The notes below the pieces were generated by a model. It did no database searches and was not told the origin of the DNA. It saw nothing but the letters and a program-made list of their open reading frames with translations. Positions 1 through 8,925 of a stretch of 45,773 nt of DNA are shown here, one piece after another. A program made the position numbers and the translations under genes. This DNA is from Flavobacteriales bacterium (GTDB lineage: Bacteria > Bacteroidota > Bacteroidia > Flavobacteriales_F > PHOS-HE28): assembly GCA_013360395.1 (NCBI GenBank), contig JABWBQ010000033.1, positions 1 to 45,773 on the forward strand, written 5' to 3'. Position 1 is the stretch's first letter; each line of letters starts with the position of its first letter.

Positions 1-1
1 G

Positions 2-1135
2 GTCGGCGATGCGGACAGTGATGGTCTGTGTGATGCGGTCGATCCATGCCCGACGCTTGCCAACGTTGAGCCCGGGGATGCCTGCGACGACGGCGACGCG
101 TGCACCATCAACGATGTGGTCAATGGCGGTTGCGGCTGCGCGGGAACACCGGTGGGCGATGCGGACAGTGATGGTCTGTGTGATGCGGTCGACCCCTGCC
201 CGACGCTTGCCAACGTTGAGTCCGGGGATGCTTGCGACGACGGCGACGCGTGCACCATCAACGATGTGGTCAATGGCGGTTGCAGCTGCGCAGGAACACC
301 GGTGGGCGATGCGGACAGTGATGGTCTGTGTGATGCGGTCGATCCCTGCCCGACGCTTGCCAACGTTGAGCCCGGGGATGCCTGCGACGACGGCGACGCG
401 TGCACCATCAACGATGTGGTCAATGGTGCTTGCGGCTGCGCAGGAACACCGGTGGGCGATGCGGACAGTGATGGTCTGTGTGATGCGGTCGACCCCTGCC
501 CGACGCTTGCCAACGTTGAGCCTGGGGATGCCTGCGACGACGGTGACGCATGTACGATCAATGATGTGATCGATGGAGGTTGTAGCTGCGTGGGAGTTTC
601 GGTGGTCATACCAGGAACGCCTTCGGGCATCACAGGTCCATCGGCTGCAGGCACCGGCGGGGTCCACACGTTCACCGCGGCTCCCGTCACGGACGCCACC
701 GGATATATCTGGAGTACGCTGCCAGCCGATTGGAGCGGGTCGTCGACGAGCATCTCGATCGACTACACGGTGGGCACGGTCCCCGCACAAGTATGCGTAC
801 GCGCTGAGAACTTGGGTTGTCCGGGCGACAGCCTCTGCGTGTGGGTGGTTGACATCAACACCGGGCTGGCCGATGAAGACCATGGAGCGCCCTGGTTCAA
901 CATCCATCCGAATCCCTCGGATGGCACCTTCCTGGTCACACCGTCCGGACCGCTTACCGGTGACATTGACATCCGGGTCATCGATGCCTTGGGTCAATTG
1001 GTGTCGACTTCTCTTCTGGTGGTGGATGGCCAACCTCAGCGGATCGACCTTCAAGAGCAAGCCGAGGGCATCTACTTCCTCCGCGCGAACCGGGGGAAGG
1101 AGGTCAGGATGTATCAGCTGCTCATCCACCGCTGA
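2..1135 (+). CDS. T9SS-exported Cys-rich repeat surface protein (5' end outside window)
   Basis: The frame is open from the left edge, so the N-terminus and any signal peptide are missing. The visible part starts with four tandem 50-residue modules of GDADSDGLCDAVDPCPTL...CDDGDACTINDVV...GCGCAGTPV type. They are rich in Asp and paired Cys, which suggests a disulfide- or calcium-stabilised stalk. A PKD/Ig-like segment follows (roughly nt 605-850), then a C-terminal type A sorting domain (nt about 890-1132) with the usual N-P-S-DG...F...D..G..V pattern and a GIYFLR strand near the end. Such domains direct export through T9SS and attachment to the cell surface. The next gene begins 5 nt downstream, so the two are probably co-transcribed. 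Function beyond a surface or adhesin-like role is unknown. Differences between modules are mostly at third codon positions of this frame, which confirms it over the two other frames that are also open. Confidence 0.85.
   Translation, partial: VGDADSDGLCDAVDPCPTLANVEPGDACDDGDACTINDVVNGGCGCAGTPVGDADSDGLCDAVDPCPTLANVESGDACDDGDACTINDVVNGGCSCAGTPVGDADSDGLCDAVDPCPTLANVEPGDACDDGDACTINDVVNGACGCAGTPVGDADSDGLCDAVDPCPTLANVEPGDACDDGDACTINDVIDGGCSCVGVSVVIPGTPSGITGPSAAGTGGVHTFTAAPVTDATGYIWSTLPADWSGSSTSISIDYTVGTVPAQVCVRAENLGCPGDSLCVWVVDINTGLADEDHGAPWFNIHPNPSDGTFLVTPSGPLTGDIDIRVIDALGQLVSTSLLVVDGQPQRIDLQEQAEGIYFLRANRGKEVRMYQLLIHR
5..604 (+). repeat. Four tandem 150-bp in-frame repeats
   Basis: Units lie at 5-154, 155-304, 305-454 and 455-604, each exactly 150 bp (50 codons). 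Units 1-3 are nearly identical. Unit 4 diverges over its last third (GVSV instead of GTPV), as expected for the terminal unit. The array runs to the left edge, so the true copy number is unknown. The spacing and coding frame make this a protein repeat, not a CRISPR or satellite. Confidence 0.95.
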
Positions 1136-1140
1136 TCCCC

Positions 1141-3273
1141 ATGCACACCGGCCGTGGTCATCGCTCATGGCACCGCCGCTCGCGGCGGATCGGTCCGCCG
1201 CTGGTGGGTGTGGCCCTGCTGGCCCCGCTCGGCCTCTGCGCCCAGGGCATCGCCATCAACGAGACCGGTGCGCCGCCCAACCCCTTTGCGCTGCTCGATG
1301 TTCAGGGCAGTACAGCGGACAAGGGCGTGCTGCTGCCCCGGATGAGCAGCGCCCAACGCACCGCCATCGCGGGCCTGGCCGCGGCGGAAGAGGGGCTCAC
1401 CGTGTACGACACCACCACCAAGGGCTACTGGTATTGGGACGGGGCGCAATGGGTGCAAATGGCCGGCAGTGGCGCGGGGTGGTCCTTGACCGGGAATGCG
1501 GGAACGGTGCCGGGAACGCACTTTCTGGGCACTTTGGACAATGTGCCACTGGAGGTTCGCGTGAATGGTGAACGAAGTGCGTGGATCGGAACGGATCCTG
1601 CTCCAAGCACAGGGTCCAACACTTCTTGGGGTTATCAGACCCTCCAGGCCAATGTATCGGGTGTCGCCTGCACTGGGATAGGAATGCGCGCCTTGAGTTT
1701 GAACAGCACAGGCTCGTATAACACGGCTGTTGGGATGCGCGCGTTGGACCTGAACATTTCGGGGTCAGAGAATACTGCGCTCGGAGCTCAATCCCTGCTG
1801 TCCAATACCATCGGATCAGGCAATACCGCGATCGGTGCAACAAGCTTGTTCTGGAACATCCTTGGTGTTCAGAACACAGCTGTTGGTCAGAATTCGATGG
1901 CCAGCAACACGAGTGGGTCCGACAATACTGCGCTTGGGTCGAACGCCTTGTTCATCAATGTTACGGGGAATAGTAATGTCGCAATAGGTCGGGATGCATC
2001 ACTAGCAACATTGTCTGGGTCGGACAATACCGCGTGTGGTCGTTGGAGTATGCGATCGAATGTGGCTGGTTCAAGAGCCACCGCTATTGGATCACGGAGC
2101 ATGTTGTACGCGAACAGTTCGGCTATCGGATTCATCAATCACAATGTGGCAGTGGGATACGAAGCGCTCCGTGGCTCCTTGACTGCATCGGCAAATGTTG
2201 GTCAATGGAATACCGCTATTGGGTATCAGAGTATGTTGGAGTGTACATCAGGTGAAGCAAATACAGCGATAGGCGCTGCGAGCTTATCTAGTTGCACATC
2301 CGGTTCAATGAATGTAGCAGTTGGATATTTCGCATTGCTCGAGAGTAGCACTGGCTCTTCCAATACAGCTATAGGATATAGTTCTTTAGCTGTTAACACA
2401 GTTGGAGATCAGAACACCAGTGCCGGAGCGCAAGCACTTTTCCAGAATACGACAGGAAGTATGAATAGTGCATTTGGCGTATCTGCATTGGCGAACAATA
2501 GCATTGGAAATTCGAATACTGCATACGGTTGTGATGCTCTACGAGTGAATGATACTGGCGTTGGGAATGTTGGTGTTGGCCATAGGGCGAATCACTGGAA
2601 CTATAATGGTTCAAACAATACGATTATTGGTAGCTATGCTGGTGACGGAGTCGTCGCTCACTCAAAGAGTGGCTGTGTTTTTCTCGGTTACAGAGCGGGC
2701 TATTTCGAGCTGTCGAGCGACAAGCTGTATGTGGAGAACAGTGATTCAACGACCCCGCTGATCTACGGCGAGTTCGACACCGACATGGTGCGCGTGAACC
2801 ACAACCTGGGGGTGGGCTGCAGTGCCTTCGGCGGCGGCACCAAGGTGCTGGCCCTGGAGAACGGTACGCCTCCGGTGGCGCCCATCAACGGGGTGCTGCT
2901 CTACGCCGATGAGCCCAGCAGCGAACTGAAGGTGATGGACGAGGCCGGCAACGTCACCACCCTTTCCCCCCACCACTTCAGCCTCATGCGCCCGTCGGAG
3001 CCCATGGCCTGGTCATACTGGTCCGAGAACCGTGCGCTGGACCGGCGGATCAATGTGGACATGCTCCGCGTGGTGCGGGTGGTGGAGCGGATGAGCGGCG
3101 AGCGGATGGTGCTCGAGGCCACGGGGGATGGGGAACCGCTGCCGGCGCGTTCGTGCGAGGGAGAAGGGGAGCTGGAGGTGTTGCGCACGGAGTTGCGGGA
3201 GGCTCAGGAACAGATCAGACTTCTCCAAGAGCGGGTTGGGGCCTTGGAACCAGGAACACCGCAGGACCGATGA
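1141..3273 (+). CDS. Adhesin-like protein with 17-residue NTAxG repeats
   Basis: This 710-residue protein has a basic N-terminus and hydrophobic segment (about 19-34), consistent with export. Residues 36-105 form the segment common at the start of Bacteroidota surface proteins (IAINETGAPPN...LLDVQ...GVLLPRM...YYWDGAQW). Residues 160 to about 510 are about twenty repeats, mostly 17 residues long, with consensus N-T-A-[IVL]-G-x2-[SA]-L-x2-N-T-x-G-S-x. They resemble the repeats of YadA-type trimeric adhesin heads, although classic YadA repeats are shorter. The C-terminus (about 670-705) is a predicted coiled coil (LEVLRTELREAQEQIRLLQERV), which fits trimerisation. No T9SS sorting domain or YadA anchor is visible. 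It starts 5 nt after the upstream stop, and its stop overlaps the next start as ATGA. The repeat tract is AT-richer than both flanks. The adhesin role is inferred. Confidence 0.8.
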   Translation: MHTGRGHRSWHRRSRRIGPPLVGVALLAPLGLCAQGIAINETGAPPNPFALLDVQGSTADKGVLLPRMSSAQRTAIAGLAAAEEGLTVYDTTTKGYWYWDGAQWVQMAGSGAGWSLTGNAGTVPGTHFLGTLDNVPLEVRVNGERSAWIGTDPAPSTGSNTSWGYQTLQANVSGVACTGIGMRALSLNSTGSYNTAVGMRALDLNISGSENTALGAQSLLSNTIGSGNTAIGATSLFWNILGVQNTAVGQNSMASNTSGSDNTALGSNALFINVTGNSNVAIGRDASLATLSGSDNTACGRWSMRSNVAGSRATAIGSRSMLYANSSAIGFINHNVAVGYEALRGSLTASANVGQWNTAIGYQSMLECTSGEANTAIGAASLSSCTSGSMNVAVGYFALLESSTGSSNTAIGYSSLAVNTVGDQNTSAGAQALFQNTTGSMNSAFGVSALANNSIGNSNTAYGCDALRVNDTGVGNVGVGHRANHWNYNGSNNTIIGSYAGDGVVAHSKSGCVFLGYRAGYFELSSDKLYVENSDSTTPLIYGEFDTDMVRVNHNLGVGCSAFGGGTKVLALENGTPPVAPINGVLLYADEPSSELKVMDEAGNVTTLSPHHFSLMRPSEPMAWSYWSENRALDRRINVDMLRVVRVVERMSGERMVLEATGDGEPLPARSCEGEGELEVLRTELREAQEQIRLLQERVGALEPGTPQDR
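1618..2670 (+). repeat. About twenty 51-bp (17-codon) repeats
   Basis: Degenerate 51-bp units inside the adhesin-like gene. Most are exactly 17 codons; two near nt 2077-2208 are 22 codons. They are conserved as protein (NTAxG) but diverged as DNA, unlike the near-identical 150-bp units just upstream. Right-hand boundary is approximate. Confidence 0.8.
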
Positions 3274-3950
3274 GCACTAGACATCCATCTCGATCGACGC
3301 TTGCAGAGCGAGCAGGTTGGACCGGACCCCTGCTGCTGCTTTGGGCGGGTCTTCTTCTTGGGGCGACCGCGTGCACCAAGTTCGACCGGCTGGAGAAGGA
3401 AGGGTGTACGGAGCAGGGCTACGCCAACTACGATCCATACGCCGAGCTGCCGGACGGTAGTTGCTGTACCTTCAGGGACGCGGGTTCACGCATCTGGCGG
3501 GGTACCGTGGTCGATACGATCACGAACTATGGTTTCGAGATCCCGTATGTGGCTGCGAGGATCGTGGGCGAGCTGGAGGGTCCCTGCTTGACCGAGCGAG
3601 GGTCGTTCTGGTCCGTGCAGGATGACCACTGTGGTCAGGGGCCATGTGTCTTGGACCTGGGCGTGTATTCCAATGGCACGTCACGCACCGTTGACGCCTA
3701 CGGGATCGATGATCCGGTTGGGTGCTGCATCCCGTCGATCGTATTTCCTCCCAATGTGAACTACATCAACGTGACGTTCAAGCTGACCGCGTTCAATGGA
3801 AGCACGCCTGTGCAGGTCGTTGAACAAGACGCCCGTTTCGATAACAACGACAACTCCGCCTATTTCGGCGCCATACCCGTTGAAAGCCCGCAGATCGGGG
3901 TATTGGTGGACAGCCTGAACGTCAAGGTGCTCGACGTGGAAGTGCATTAG
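3270..3950 (+). CDS. Probable lipoprotein, unknown function
   Basis: The start is the ATG at 3270, which overlaps the upstream stop by 4 bp (ATGA); longer in-frame starts would lie deep inside the upstream gene. The 226-residue product has a hydrophobic stretch (about 19-34) ending in GATAC, so Cys35 is a plausible lipidation site. Immediately after comes a GC...NYDPYAELPDGSCC segment, a Cys motif frequent in Bacteroidota secreted proteins. The rest (about residues 60-226) is Cys-containing and beta-rich, with no family I recognise. Tight coupling to the adhesin-like gene upstream and the barrel-like gene 10 nt downstream suggests a shared envelope function. The lipobox is not perfect (Ala rather than Leu at -3). 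Confidence 0.7.
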   Translation: MSTRHPSRSTLAERAGWTGPLLLLWAGLLLGATACTKFDRLEKEGCTEQGYANYDPYAELPDGSCCTFRDAGSRIWRGTVVDTITNYGFEIPYVAARIVGELEGPCLTERGSFWSVQDDHCGQGPCVLDLGVYSNGTSRTVDAYGIDDPVGCCIPSIVFPPNVNYINVTFKLTAFNGSTPVQVVEQDARFDNNDNSAYFGAIPVESPQIGVLVDSLNVKVLDVEVH

Positions 3951-3960
3951 CAAGGTTCCA

Positions 3961-6264
3961 ATGGGTCTCCTCCGCTCAACTCAAACGTGTGCTCTGTGGT
4001 TCGCCTTGGTCGGAACCTGCGGTATCCCGGTGTGCCCTGCCCAGTATTTCGGGCTCTCTGTGGAAGGCGGAATGCGTGAGGTCCTTTTGGATCGGCCATT
4101 GAGCAAGGTGGAGGAACACTACACGGACCATGCCTTGTGGAAATTACCGGTCGGCATGTCGGGTCAGTATGGTCGTCTTGGGCTCCTGCTTGATGGCAGC
4201 CCGATCAGCCGAGTGGTTTCCTTCAATTGGTCGGGGGCGTTCTCATTCGAGCGGTTGGACGGCAAATTCCGCTTCGCCTCGAACGAACTGCCGTATTCAG
4301 CAGCGCAGGAAGACCGTGGCTTTCGCCGCTTGGATGTGATCCGGCTCGAAAGTGCTCTCGGGATGAAGGTGCGTTTGTTCAAAGGCCTGGTCGTCCGCCT
4401 GGGAGCACTGCTGAGCACGCCTGTTTACGGAGCACAGCGAACGATTTGGACCCGTGTGATCACAGACGAGAACGGTCTACGGCATGAGCATGATCTGGAC
4501 GAGAATACAGAGGCGTCCGATGACCTGTACTATGGTTCCTTTGGCGACGGAATCGTTCCTGCGGGGTATGCCGAACTAGCTTATGAGTTCAAGAGAGGAG
4601 TTGGCCTACAGATCAGGGGTACCTGTAGTGTGGAAAGATCGAGCAGCATAGGAGGTCGGTCAGGGTCTTTCAGCGTCGGCTGGTCGACCTACGCGGTCGG
4701 TGCCGGTTTCACCTTCCGATTGGTCCCATCGGACATGCCGCGTTCCAACTGGGGCGGGGTCAAACCCATGAGCACCGAGGAGGTGCGTGAACTGCGGAGG
4801 GCGCGGAAAGCGACCAACGCCCCGGTTCAGGACACCATGCAAATGGTCCAAACGCCATCAACTGCACCAGGTCCGCTGCCCCTCCAAGCCGGTGTGGATG
4901 CCCCGCTTCCCGTGACCCCGAAAGACACGGTGGTCGCCTTTGCGGATACGAGCCGGAGCGACCAAGCGAGCTCTGATGCCCCAAAGGCGTCCCCCTCACT
5001 TCCCGCAACTGCGGACCCTGTTCAGGAAGAGATGGCGCCGCAGGTGGTGCCGACCCCAAGGTCCGAGGCGCGTGCGGTGCAGGATGCGCAGTACGCAGGA
5101 TGTGCGGTGGCCTTGGAGCGGACGGATGGCAGTGTCACCCAGGTGCGATCGGAAGAGGTCGGTTCGGCGCCTCCAGCAAGTTCGACCGCCCTCCGTGTGC
5201 AGTGGGCAGGGCGCGCCGATGGGAAGCGCTGGCTTTGGTTGCGCCTGCTTCCGGCATCAGGTGCGCCCCCTCCGCTCGTGCGGGCCACCCTGGCCTGGGG
5301 CGATGGGCGGCGCATGGTGATCGCCTCCGACCTACGGCCTGCGGAGTCGGTAGTGCGCCCGGATGGCAGTGCGTGGCATGGCGTGCAACTGACCGACCAG
5401 GAATGGCGCACCATAGGTGAACAGATGCCGAACGAACTGGCGTTGATCACCAAGTCCGGCCCCTTGCAGGTGGTGTGGATGGCGGAAGAACGCAGGGCGC
5501 TTGGGGAACAGCGTGCCTGTCTGGACCAATGGTTCCTCGCAAATTCTTCCGCCGCGATACCGACGGCAGCACGCAGCCCCATCGGGTCAGGTACCATGCC
5601 ACCCGTGCAGGCGGAACACCCCGGGGATACCAAGCAACAGATGGACCTCTCGGGAGGTGCTGCAGAGACCAGTGTGGCGGCTCCGCCGCCTGGTCAACAC
5701 GTTCAACAGGGTTCTTTGTCGACCAATGCTGGCACAACGACCAGATCTCCGGACGAAGGAAGACTGGCCTACAAGGTGATCACGGAACGCCCGGAGGACT
5801 TCGCCGCGGTCAGCGTGTATACGGTGCTGCATGTGTTCAGCTCATCCACCGCACTGGACACCTTCAGGGTGGTGACCCGCCACGGACCCATGGGTGGGTT
5901 GAAACATGAGCTCTGGATCAGCACCCTGGCAGGAGCCACGTATCGGGAGGAGCTATACCCGGTCCCTTTGCAAGGTGCCTTGGATGCGGGCAGGATCGCC
6001 GGCGAGGAGATGGAGATGCTGCGTGTGCGCATGGCCCTGGCACCTGGTGCATTCCAGCCCAACCCGATCTCCGTGGACGATTGGCGCCTTTCTGGAGCCC
6101 GGGCGGGCCGCGACCTGCTCTATGATCTGTCCATCGCCGAGTTCGATTCCGTGTTCATGGAGAAACCAGCGATCGGTTTTCAGTTCCAGAGCGATGCGGA
6201 GACGCGGAGGGAGCTGGTGTACTCCAACACCCTGCGCCGCATCGTGAATGTCGCTCCCCAATGA
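3961..6264 (+). CDS. Outer-membrane beta-barrel-like protein with long C-terminal extension
   Basis: The 767-residue product has a signal peptide (cleavage plausibly after VCPA, about residue 27). Residues 28 to about 255 contain alternating hydrophobic/aromatic strands with glycines, as in small outer-membrane beta-barrels (for example VRLFKGLVVRLGALLS and STYAVGAGFTFRL). A Pro/Ala/Thr/Ser-rich linker spans about 256-380. A soluble segment (about 380-520), a second low-complexity linker, and a C-terminal region (about 600-767) with no recognised family follow. It lies 10 nt after the lipoprotein gene and 9 nt before the TonB-domain gene, so it is probably in one operon with them. The barrel assignment is inferred from composition, and no function is proposed. 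Confidence 0.6.
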   Translation: MGLLRSTQTCALWFALVGTCGIPVCPAQYFGLSVEGGMREVLLDRPLSKVEEHYTDHALWKLPVGMSGQYGRLGLLLDGSPISRVVSFNWSGAFSFERLDGKFRFASNELPYSAAQEDRGFRRLDVIRLESALGMKVRLFKGLVVRLGALLSTPVYGAQRTIWTRVITDENGLRHEHDLDENTEASDDLYYGSFGDGIVPAGYAELAYEFKRGVGLQIRGTCSVERSSSIGGRSGSFSVGWSTYAVGAGFTFRLVPSDMPRSNWGGVKPMSTEEVRELRRARKATNAPVQDTMQMVQTPSTAPGPLPLQAGVDAPLPVTPKDTVVAFADTSRSDQASSDAPKASPSLPATADPVQEEMAPQVVPTPRSEARAVQDAQYAGCAVALERTDGSVTQVRSEEVGSAPPASSTALRVQWAGRADGKRWLWLRLLPASGAPPPLVRATLAWGDGRRMVIASDLRPAESVVRPDGSAWHGVQLTDQEWRTIGEQMPNELALITKSGPLQVVWMAEERRALGEQRACLDQWFLANSSAAIPTAARSPIGSGTMPPVQAEHPGDTKQQMDLSGGAAETSVAAPPPGQHVQQGSLSTNAGTTTRSPDEGRLAYKVITERPEDFAAVSVYTVLHVFSSSTALDTFRVVTRHGPMGGLKHELWISTLAGATYREELYPVPLQGALDAGRIAGEEMEMLRVRMALAPGAFQPNPISVDDWRLSGARAGRDLLYDLSIAEFDSVFMEKPAIGFQFQSDAETRRELVYSNTLRRIVNVAPQ

Positions 6265-6273
6265 CCCATCCGT

Positions 6274-8490
6274 ATGTGGTCCTGGACAACACGCCTTACC
6301 GACCGGATCATCGCACTGATCGATGGCGGCGCCTTCTTTCGCCGGCCCTGGCGCACGGGGTATGCGGTGATCGCCGTGCTCCTTGCCGTCGCCGGGGTGC
6401 TGTGGGCCTTGGCGCTGGTCTCGATCGGACTGTACGGGCTGGTGCGGCTGTACGTTGAACAGCATTACGTGATCGCGGTGCAAGGCGTCCGCGCGGCGGT
6501 CCTGCTGGCGACGGCCATCCTGTTCATAGCCATGGTCCTTGCCCGTTTGTGGTGGATGCGCAAGGAGGACATCGAGCGGGATACGAAAGGCCACAAGGTC
6601 TATATCGTGGGACCGGTGGTGGCACATCTCGTCCGGATCATGGGCGAGTCGTCCGGCCTGCTCGTTGGCTTCTTCGGGCTCCTGGCCTATCCCGTGCTCA
6701 TGCCGGCACGGGACCTGCTCGAAGAAGTGCCACTGCTCCATGTCCTGAGCGGTCTGTTTTCCTTCGACTGGACCTGGCAGGTGATCACCGCGCCGATCGG
6801 CGGCTTCCTCATCATCCTCTTCAGCCGCTGGGTGGGCGATTCCATGGAGGTGCTGTTCGCCATCGCGAACAACACCAAGCATGTGGCCATCAGCGCTGGT
6901 CAGCAACCCGTGGATGCGACAGGTGCGGAGCGCCGCTTGTTCACATGGGAGGGGGCCTTGCTTGGCCTGCTGTTCTACCTGGTGCTCGCCCTGCCCGTGC
7001 ATGCCACCCTCATCACATTACCATGTATTGGACTCCTGGCCTTCTGTCATGTCAAGGGTCTGCGGATCGCAGCATTGGTCTGGGTCTGTCTATCTGCCAT
7101 CCTTTTACTCAGGTGTCTCATGCGCCTGTTCGTACTGGCGGATGAAGATGCGGTGGCCGAATACTACTTGGACGCTGAGCCCGTGCTTCTGATCTTCTTA
7201 TTCATGGCGGTCTGCATCGGCGTTGCCGTCACCCTATTGGAACGTTCCGGTCGGAGCGTCATCAACCTTTCAACACAACAGGTCTGGGTCATCGGTTCGT
7301 TCTGCGCATTGCTCTACGCCCTTCATCCCATGGTCGGTATGATGCGCGAGGCAGGGAGGCGACATGAACTGACCAGCCAGGAGCGGCAGCAGATGGAAGC
7401 GCTGTTCTTCACCTACCAAGGCCGGAAGTTCGGATTCAGGGAACACAGCGGCGTCGACACGGCCACGACCTTCACCGTACCTGCACCGCAGTACACCGCT
7501 GACCTTTATGGAACCATCCGGATCAAGCACGACCTTTATGTATCGGGCAGAAAGCTCACATCGGAGTTCACACTGGGTCATCGGGCGATCGCGTTGCCGG
7601 ATACCTTGGTCTATACAAGTGGGGGTGACCAATATGTGGTCAGCTACCTTACGGACAGCATCCTGTTCGATGTCGGGGGCAGGGGGCGCATGCGGAGGGC
7701 CGTGGCGATCGCGGTTGATGCCTACACCCGGTCGATCGTGTCCGCCCGGCAAGCACAGGCCGTTAGGCTGCGCCTGCTGCGCGACAGCTTGGAAGCTGAA
7801 GTGGACACCTTGACCGGGCGATACACGGGTATTGACTGTGGTACGGATCAATGTTTCGTCTGGTTCGACGTGCAGGAAGATACCGGGATCGTGAAGCGTT
7901 CCTTCCACTGTCCATCCGATATCATCGATGGCTATCCGATCAAGGCATTGCCCAAGGATGGGGATGTATGGCGGCTGATCGTTCGGAAGACGATATCCGT
8001 TGTTGATGGTGACCCAAGGGCGGGCCATATCACGCACATGGACCAGTTGGTCGGGCTACAACCGGTGATGCGATCAGGCCAACCGGCGATGGAGAACGCT
8101 GAGCGAGTGGTCACGCCGATCGAGGGTCGACCCAATGACCCAGGAGCGGTCAAGGTGGATCCCGGATACAAGATCTTCGGGTTGGACGAAGTTGATGTCG
8201 CTCCAGAGTTTCCGGGCGGACGGTCGGGCTTGAGGGCCTACCTGGCCAGCCGGCGATATCCGGAAGCGGAGAAGAAGGCTGGTCATGTTGCGAAAGTGCG
8301 GGTGCATTTTGTCGTTGGAAGTGATGGTGCACCAGCGAACATCAAGGTCCTCAACTCCGGCTACCCGGGGTTTGATGCGGAAGCTCAACGACTGATGCGA
8401 GCCATGCCGAAGTGGGTGCCCGGAAAGCGCCGAGGTAGCCCGGTAGCTGTCGCCATGACGGTAACGATCGACTTCCGGCTGAACGAGTGA
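6274..8490 (+). CDS. Multi-spanning membrane protein with C-terminal TonB domain
   Basis: The 738-residue product starts with about 350 residues containing roughly seven to eight hydrophobic helices (first about 30-58 and 68-93). A soluble, presumably periplasmic region spans about 360-630. Residues about 632-738 match the TonB C-terminal domain: FPGG...L..YL...YP, then V.FVV.SDG, then a G..GFDAEA....MPKWVPGK block. Standard TonB proteins have a single N-terminal helix; here the domain is fused to a large membrane module. TonB C-terminal domains contact TonB boxes of outer-membrane receptors. Whether this protein transduces energy, senses a signal, or uses the domain structurally cannot be seen. 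ATG 6274 fits the 9-nt spacing to the upstream gene. Confidence 0.75.
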   Translation: MWSWTTRLTDRIIALIDGGAFFRRPWRTGYAVIAVLLAVAGVLWALALVSIGLYGLVRLYVEQHYVIAVQGVRAAVLLATAILFIAMVLARLWWMRKEDIERDTKGHKVYIVGPVVAHLVRIMGESSGLLVGFFGLLAYPVLMPARDLLEEVPLLHVLSGLFSFDWTWQVITAPIGGFLIILFSRWVGDSMEVLFAIANNTKHVAISAGQQPVDATGAERRLFTWEGALLGLLFYLVLALPVHATLITLPCIGLLAFCHVKGLRIAALVWVCLSAILLLRCLMRLFVLADEDAVAEYYLDAEPVLLIFLFMAVCIGVAVTLLERSGRSVINLSTQQVWVIGSFCALLYALHPMVGMMREAGRRHELTSQERQQMEALFFTYQGRKFGFREHSGVDTATTFTVPAPQYTADLYGTIRIKHDLYVSGRKLTSEFTLGHRAIALPDTLVYTSGGDQYVVSYLTDSILFDVGGRGRMRRAVAIAVDAYTRSIVSARQAQAVRLRLLRDSLEAEVDTLTGRYTGIDCGTDQCFVWFDVQEDTGIVKRSFHCPSDIIDGYPIKALPKDGDVWRLIVRKTISVVDGDPRAGHITHMDQLVGLQPVMRSGQPAMENAERVVTPIEGRPNDPGAVKVDPGYKIFGLDEVDVAPEFPGGRSGLRAYLASRRYPEAEKKAGHVAKVRVHFVVGSDGAPANIKVLNSGYPGFDAEAQRLMRAMPKWVPGKRRGSPVAVAMTVTIDFRLNE

Positions 8491-8559
8491 CCAACCCGGC
8501 CTGCCCGTGGGCCCGTCCCCTCTGGCCAGCTCAATGCCTTGACACCGATGTAACGGGGC

Positions 8560-8925
8560 GGAGATGTTATGGTTGATGGAGGAGTGGTCGAATTGGCCAG
8601 CGACCATGAAGATGACTGTTCGGATGGTGTCGAAACGGGTGTAGCCCCTGGCCTTTCGCTTGGTGGCTTGGAAGAGCCCGTTGATCGTTTTGAGGGAGTC
8701 CTTGGAGAGGCGTGAACGGGTCCAGGCCACGATGCCATCGCTATGGCTGCGGACCGATGCAGCCTCCTTCTTCATGGGTTCCACCTTCGATCGCATCACA
8801 TAGGAACACCTGTGGTGCGGTATGGCCCGGACCACATTGGGCTGTTTACGGTCCATGATCGCCCGTAGCTGCTCCTTGTGAAGCCATGCACCAGCCGTGC
8901 GGTTGGTGGGCACCGGGGCGCTCAT
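8560..8925 (-). pseudogene. Remnant of an ISL3-family transposase (C-terminal part)
   Basis: The minus strand encodes a stretch resembling the C-terminal end of ISL3-family transposases: LHKEQLRAI, then RSKVEPMKKEA...HSDGIVAW..SRLS, then INGLFQATKRKARGY and a final IFMVAGQFD. Recognisable sequence covers roughly 8570-8885. The N-terminal two thirds of the enzyme are absent. The usual LLEGIN segment, which I recall as carrying the last acidic catalytic residue, reads SLKTIN here. The frame runs on past the expected stop. No terminal inverted repeats were recognised. This is an inactive relic. Confidence 0.7.

Noticed and set aside
9-569. Second open frame through the 150-bp repeats
   Set aside because: Because 150 is divisible by three, every frame repeats. 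Substitutions between units fall on third positions of the other frame, which also leads into the sorting domain.
5-604. CRISPR-like direct repeats
   Set aside because: Units are contiguous 150-bp coding repeats with no spacers.
8074-8559. Extension of the ISL3 relic into the TonB-domain gene
   Set aside because: Similarity to transposase ends near 8570; the rest is antisense to a well-supported TonB domain.
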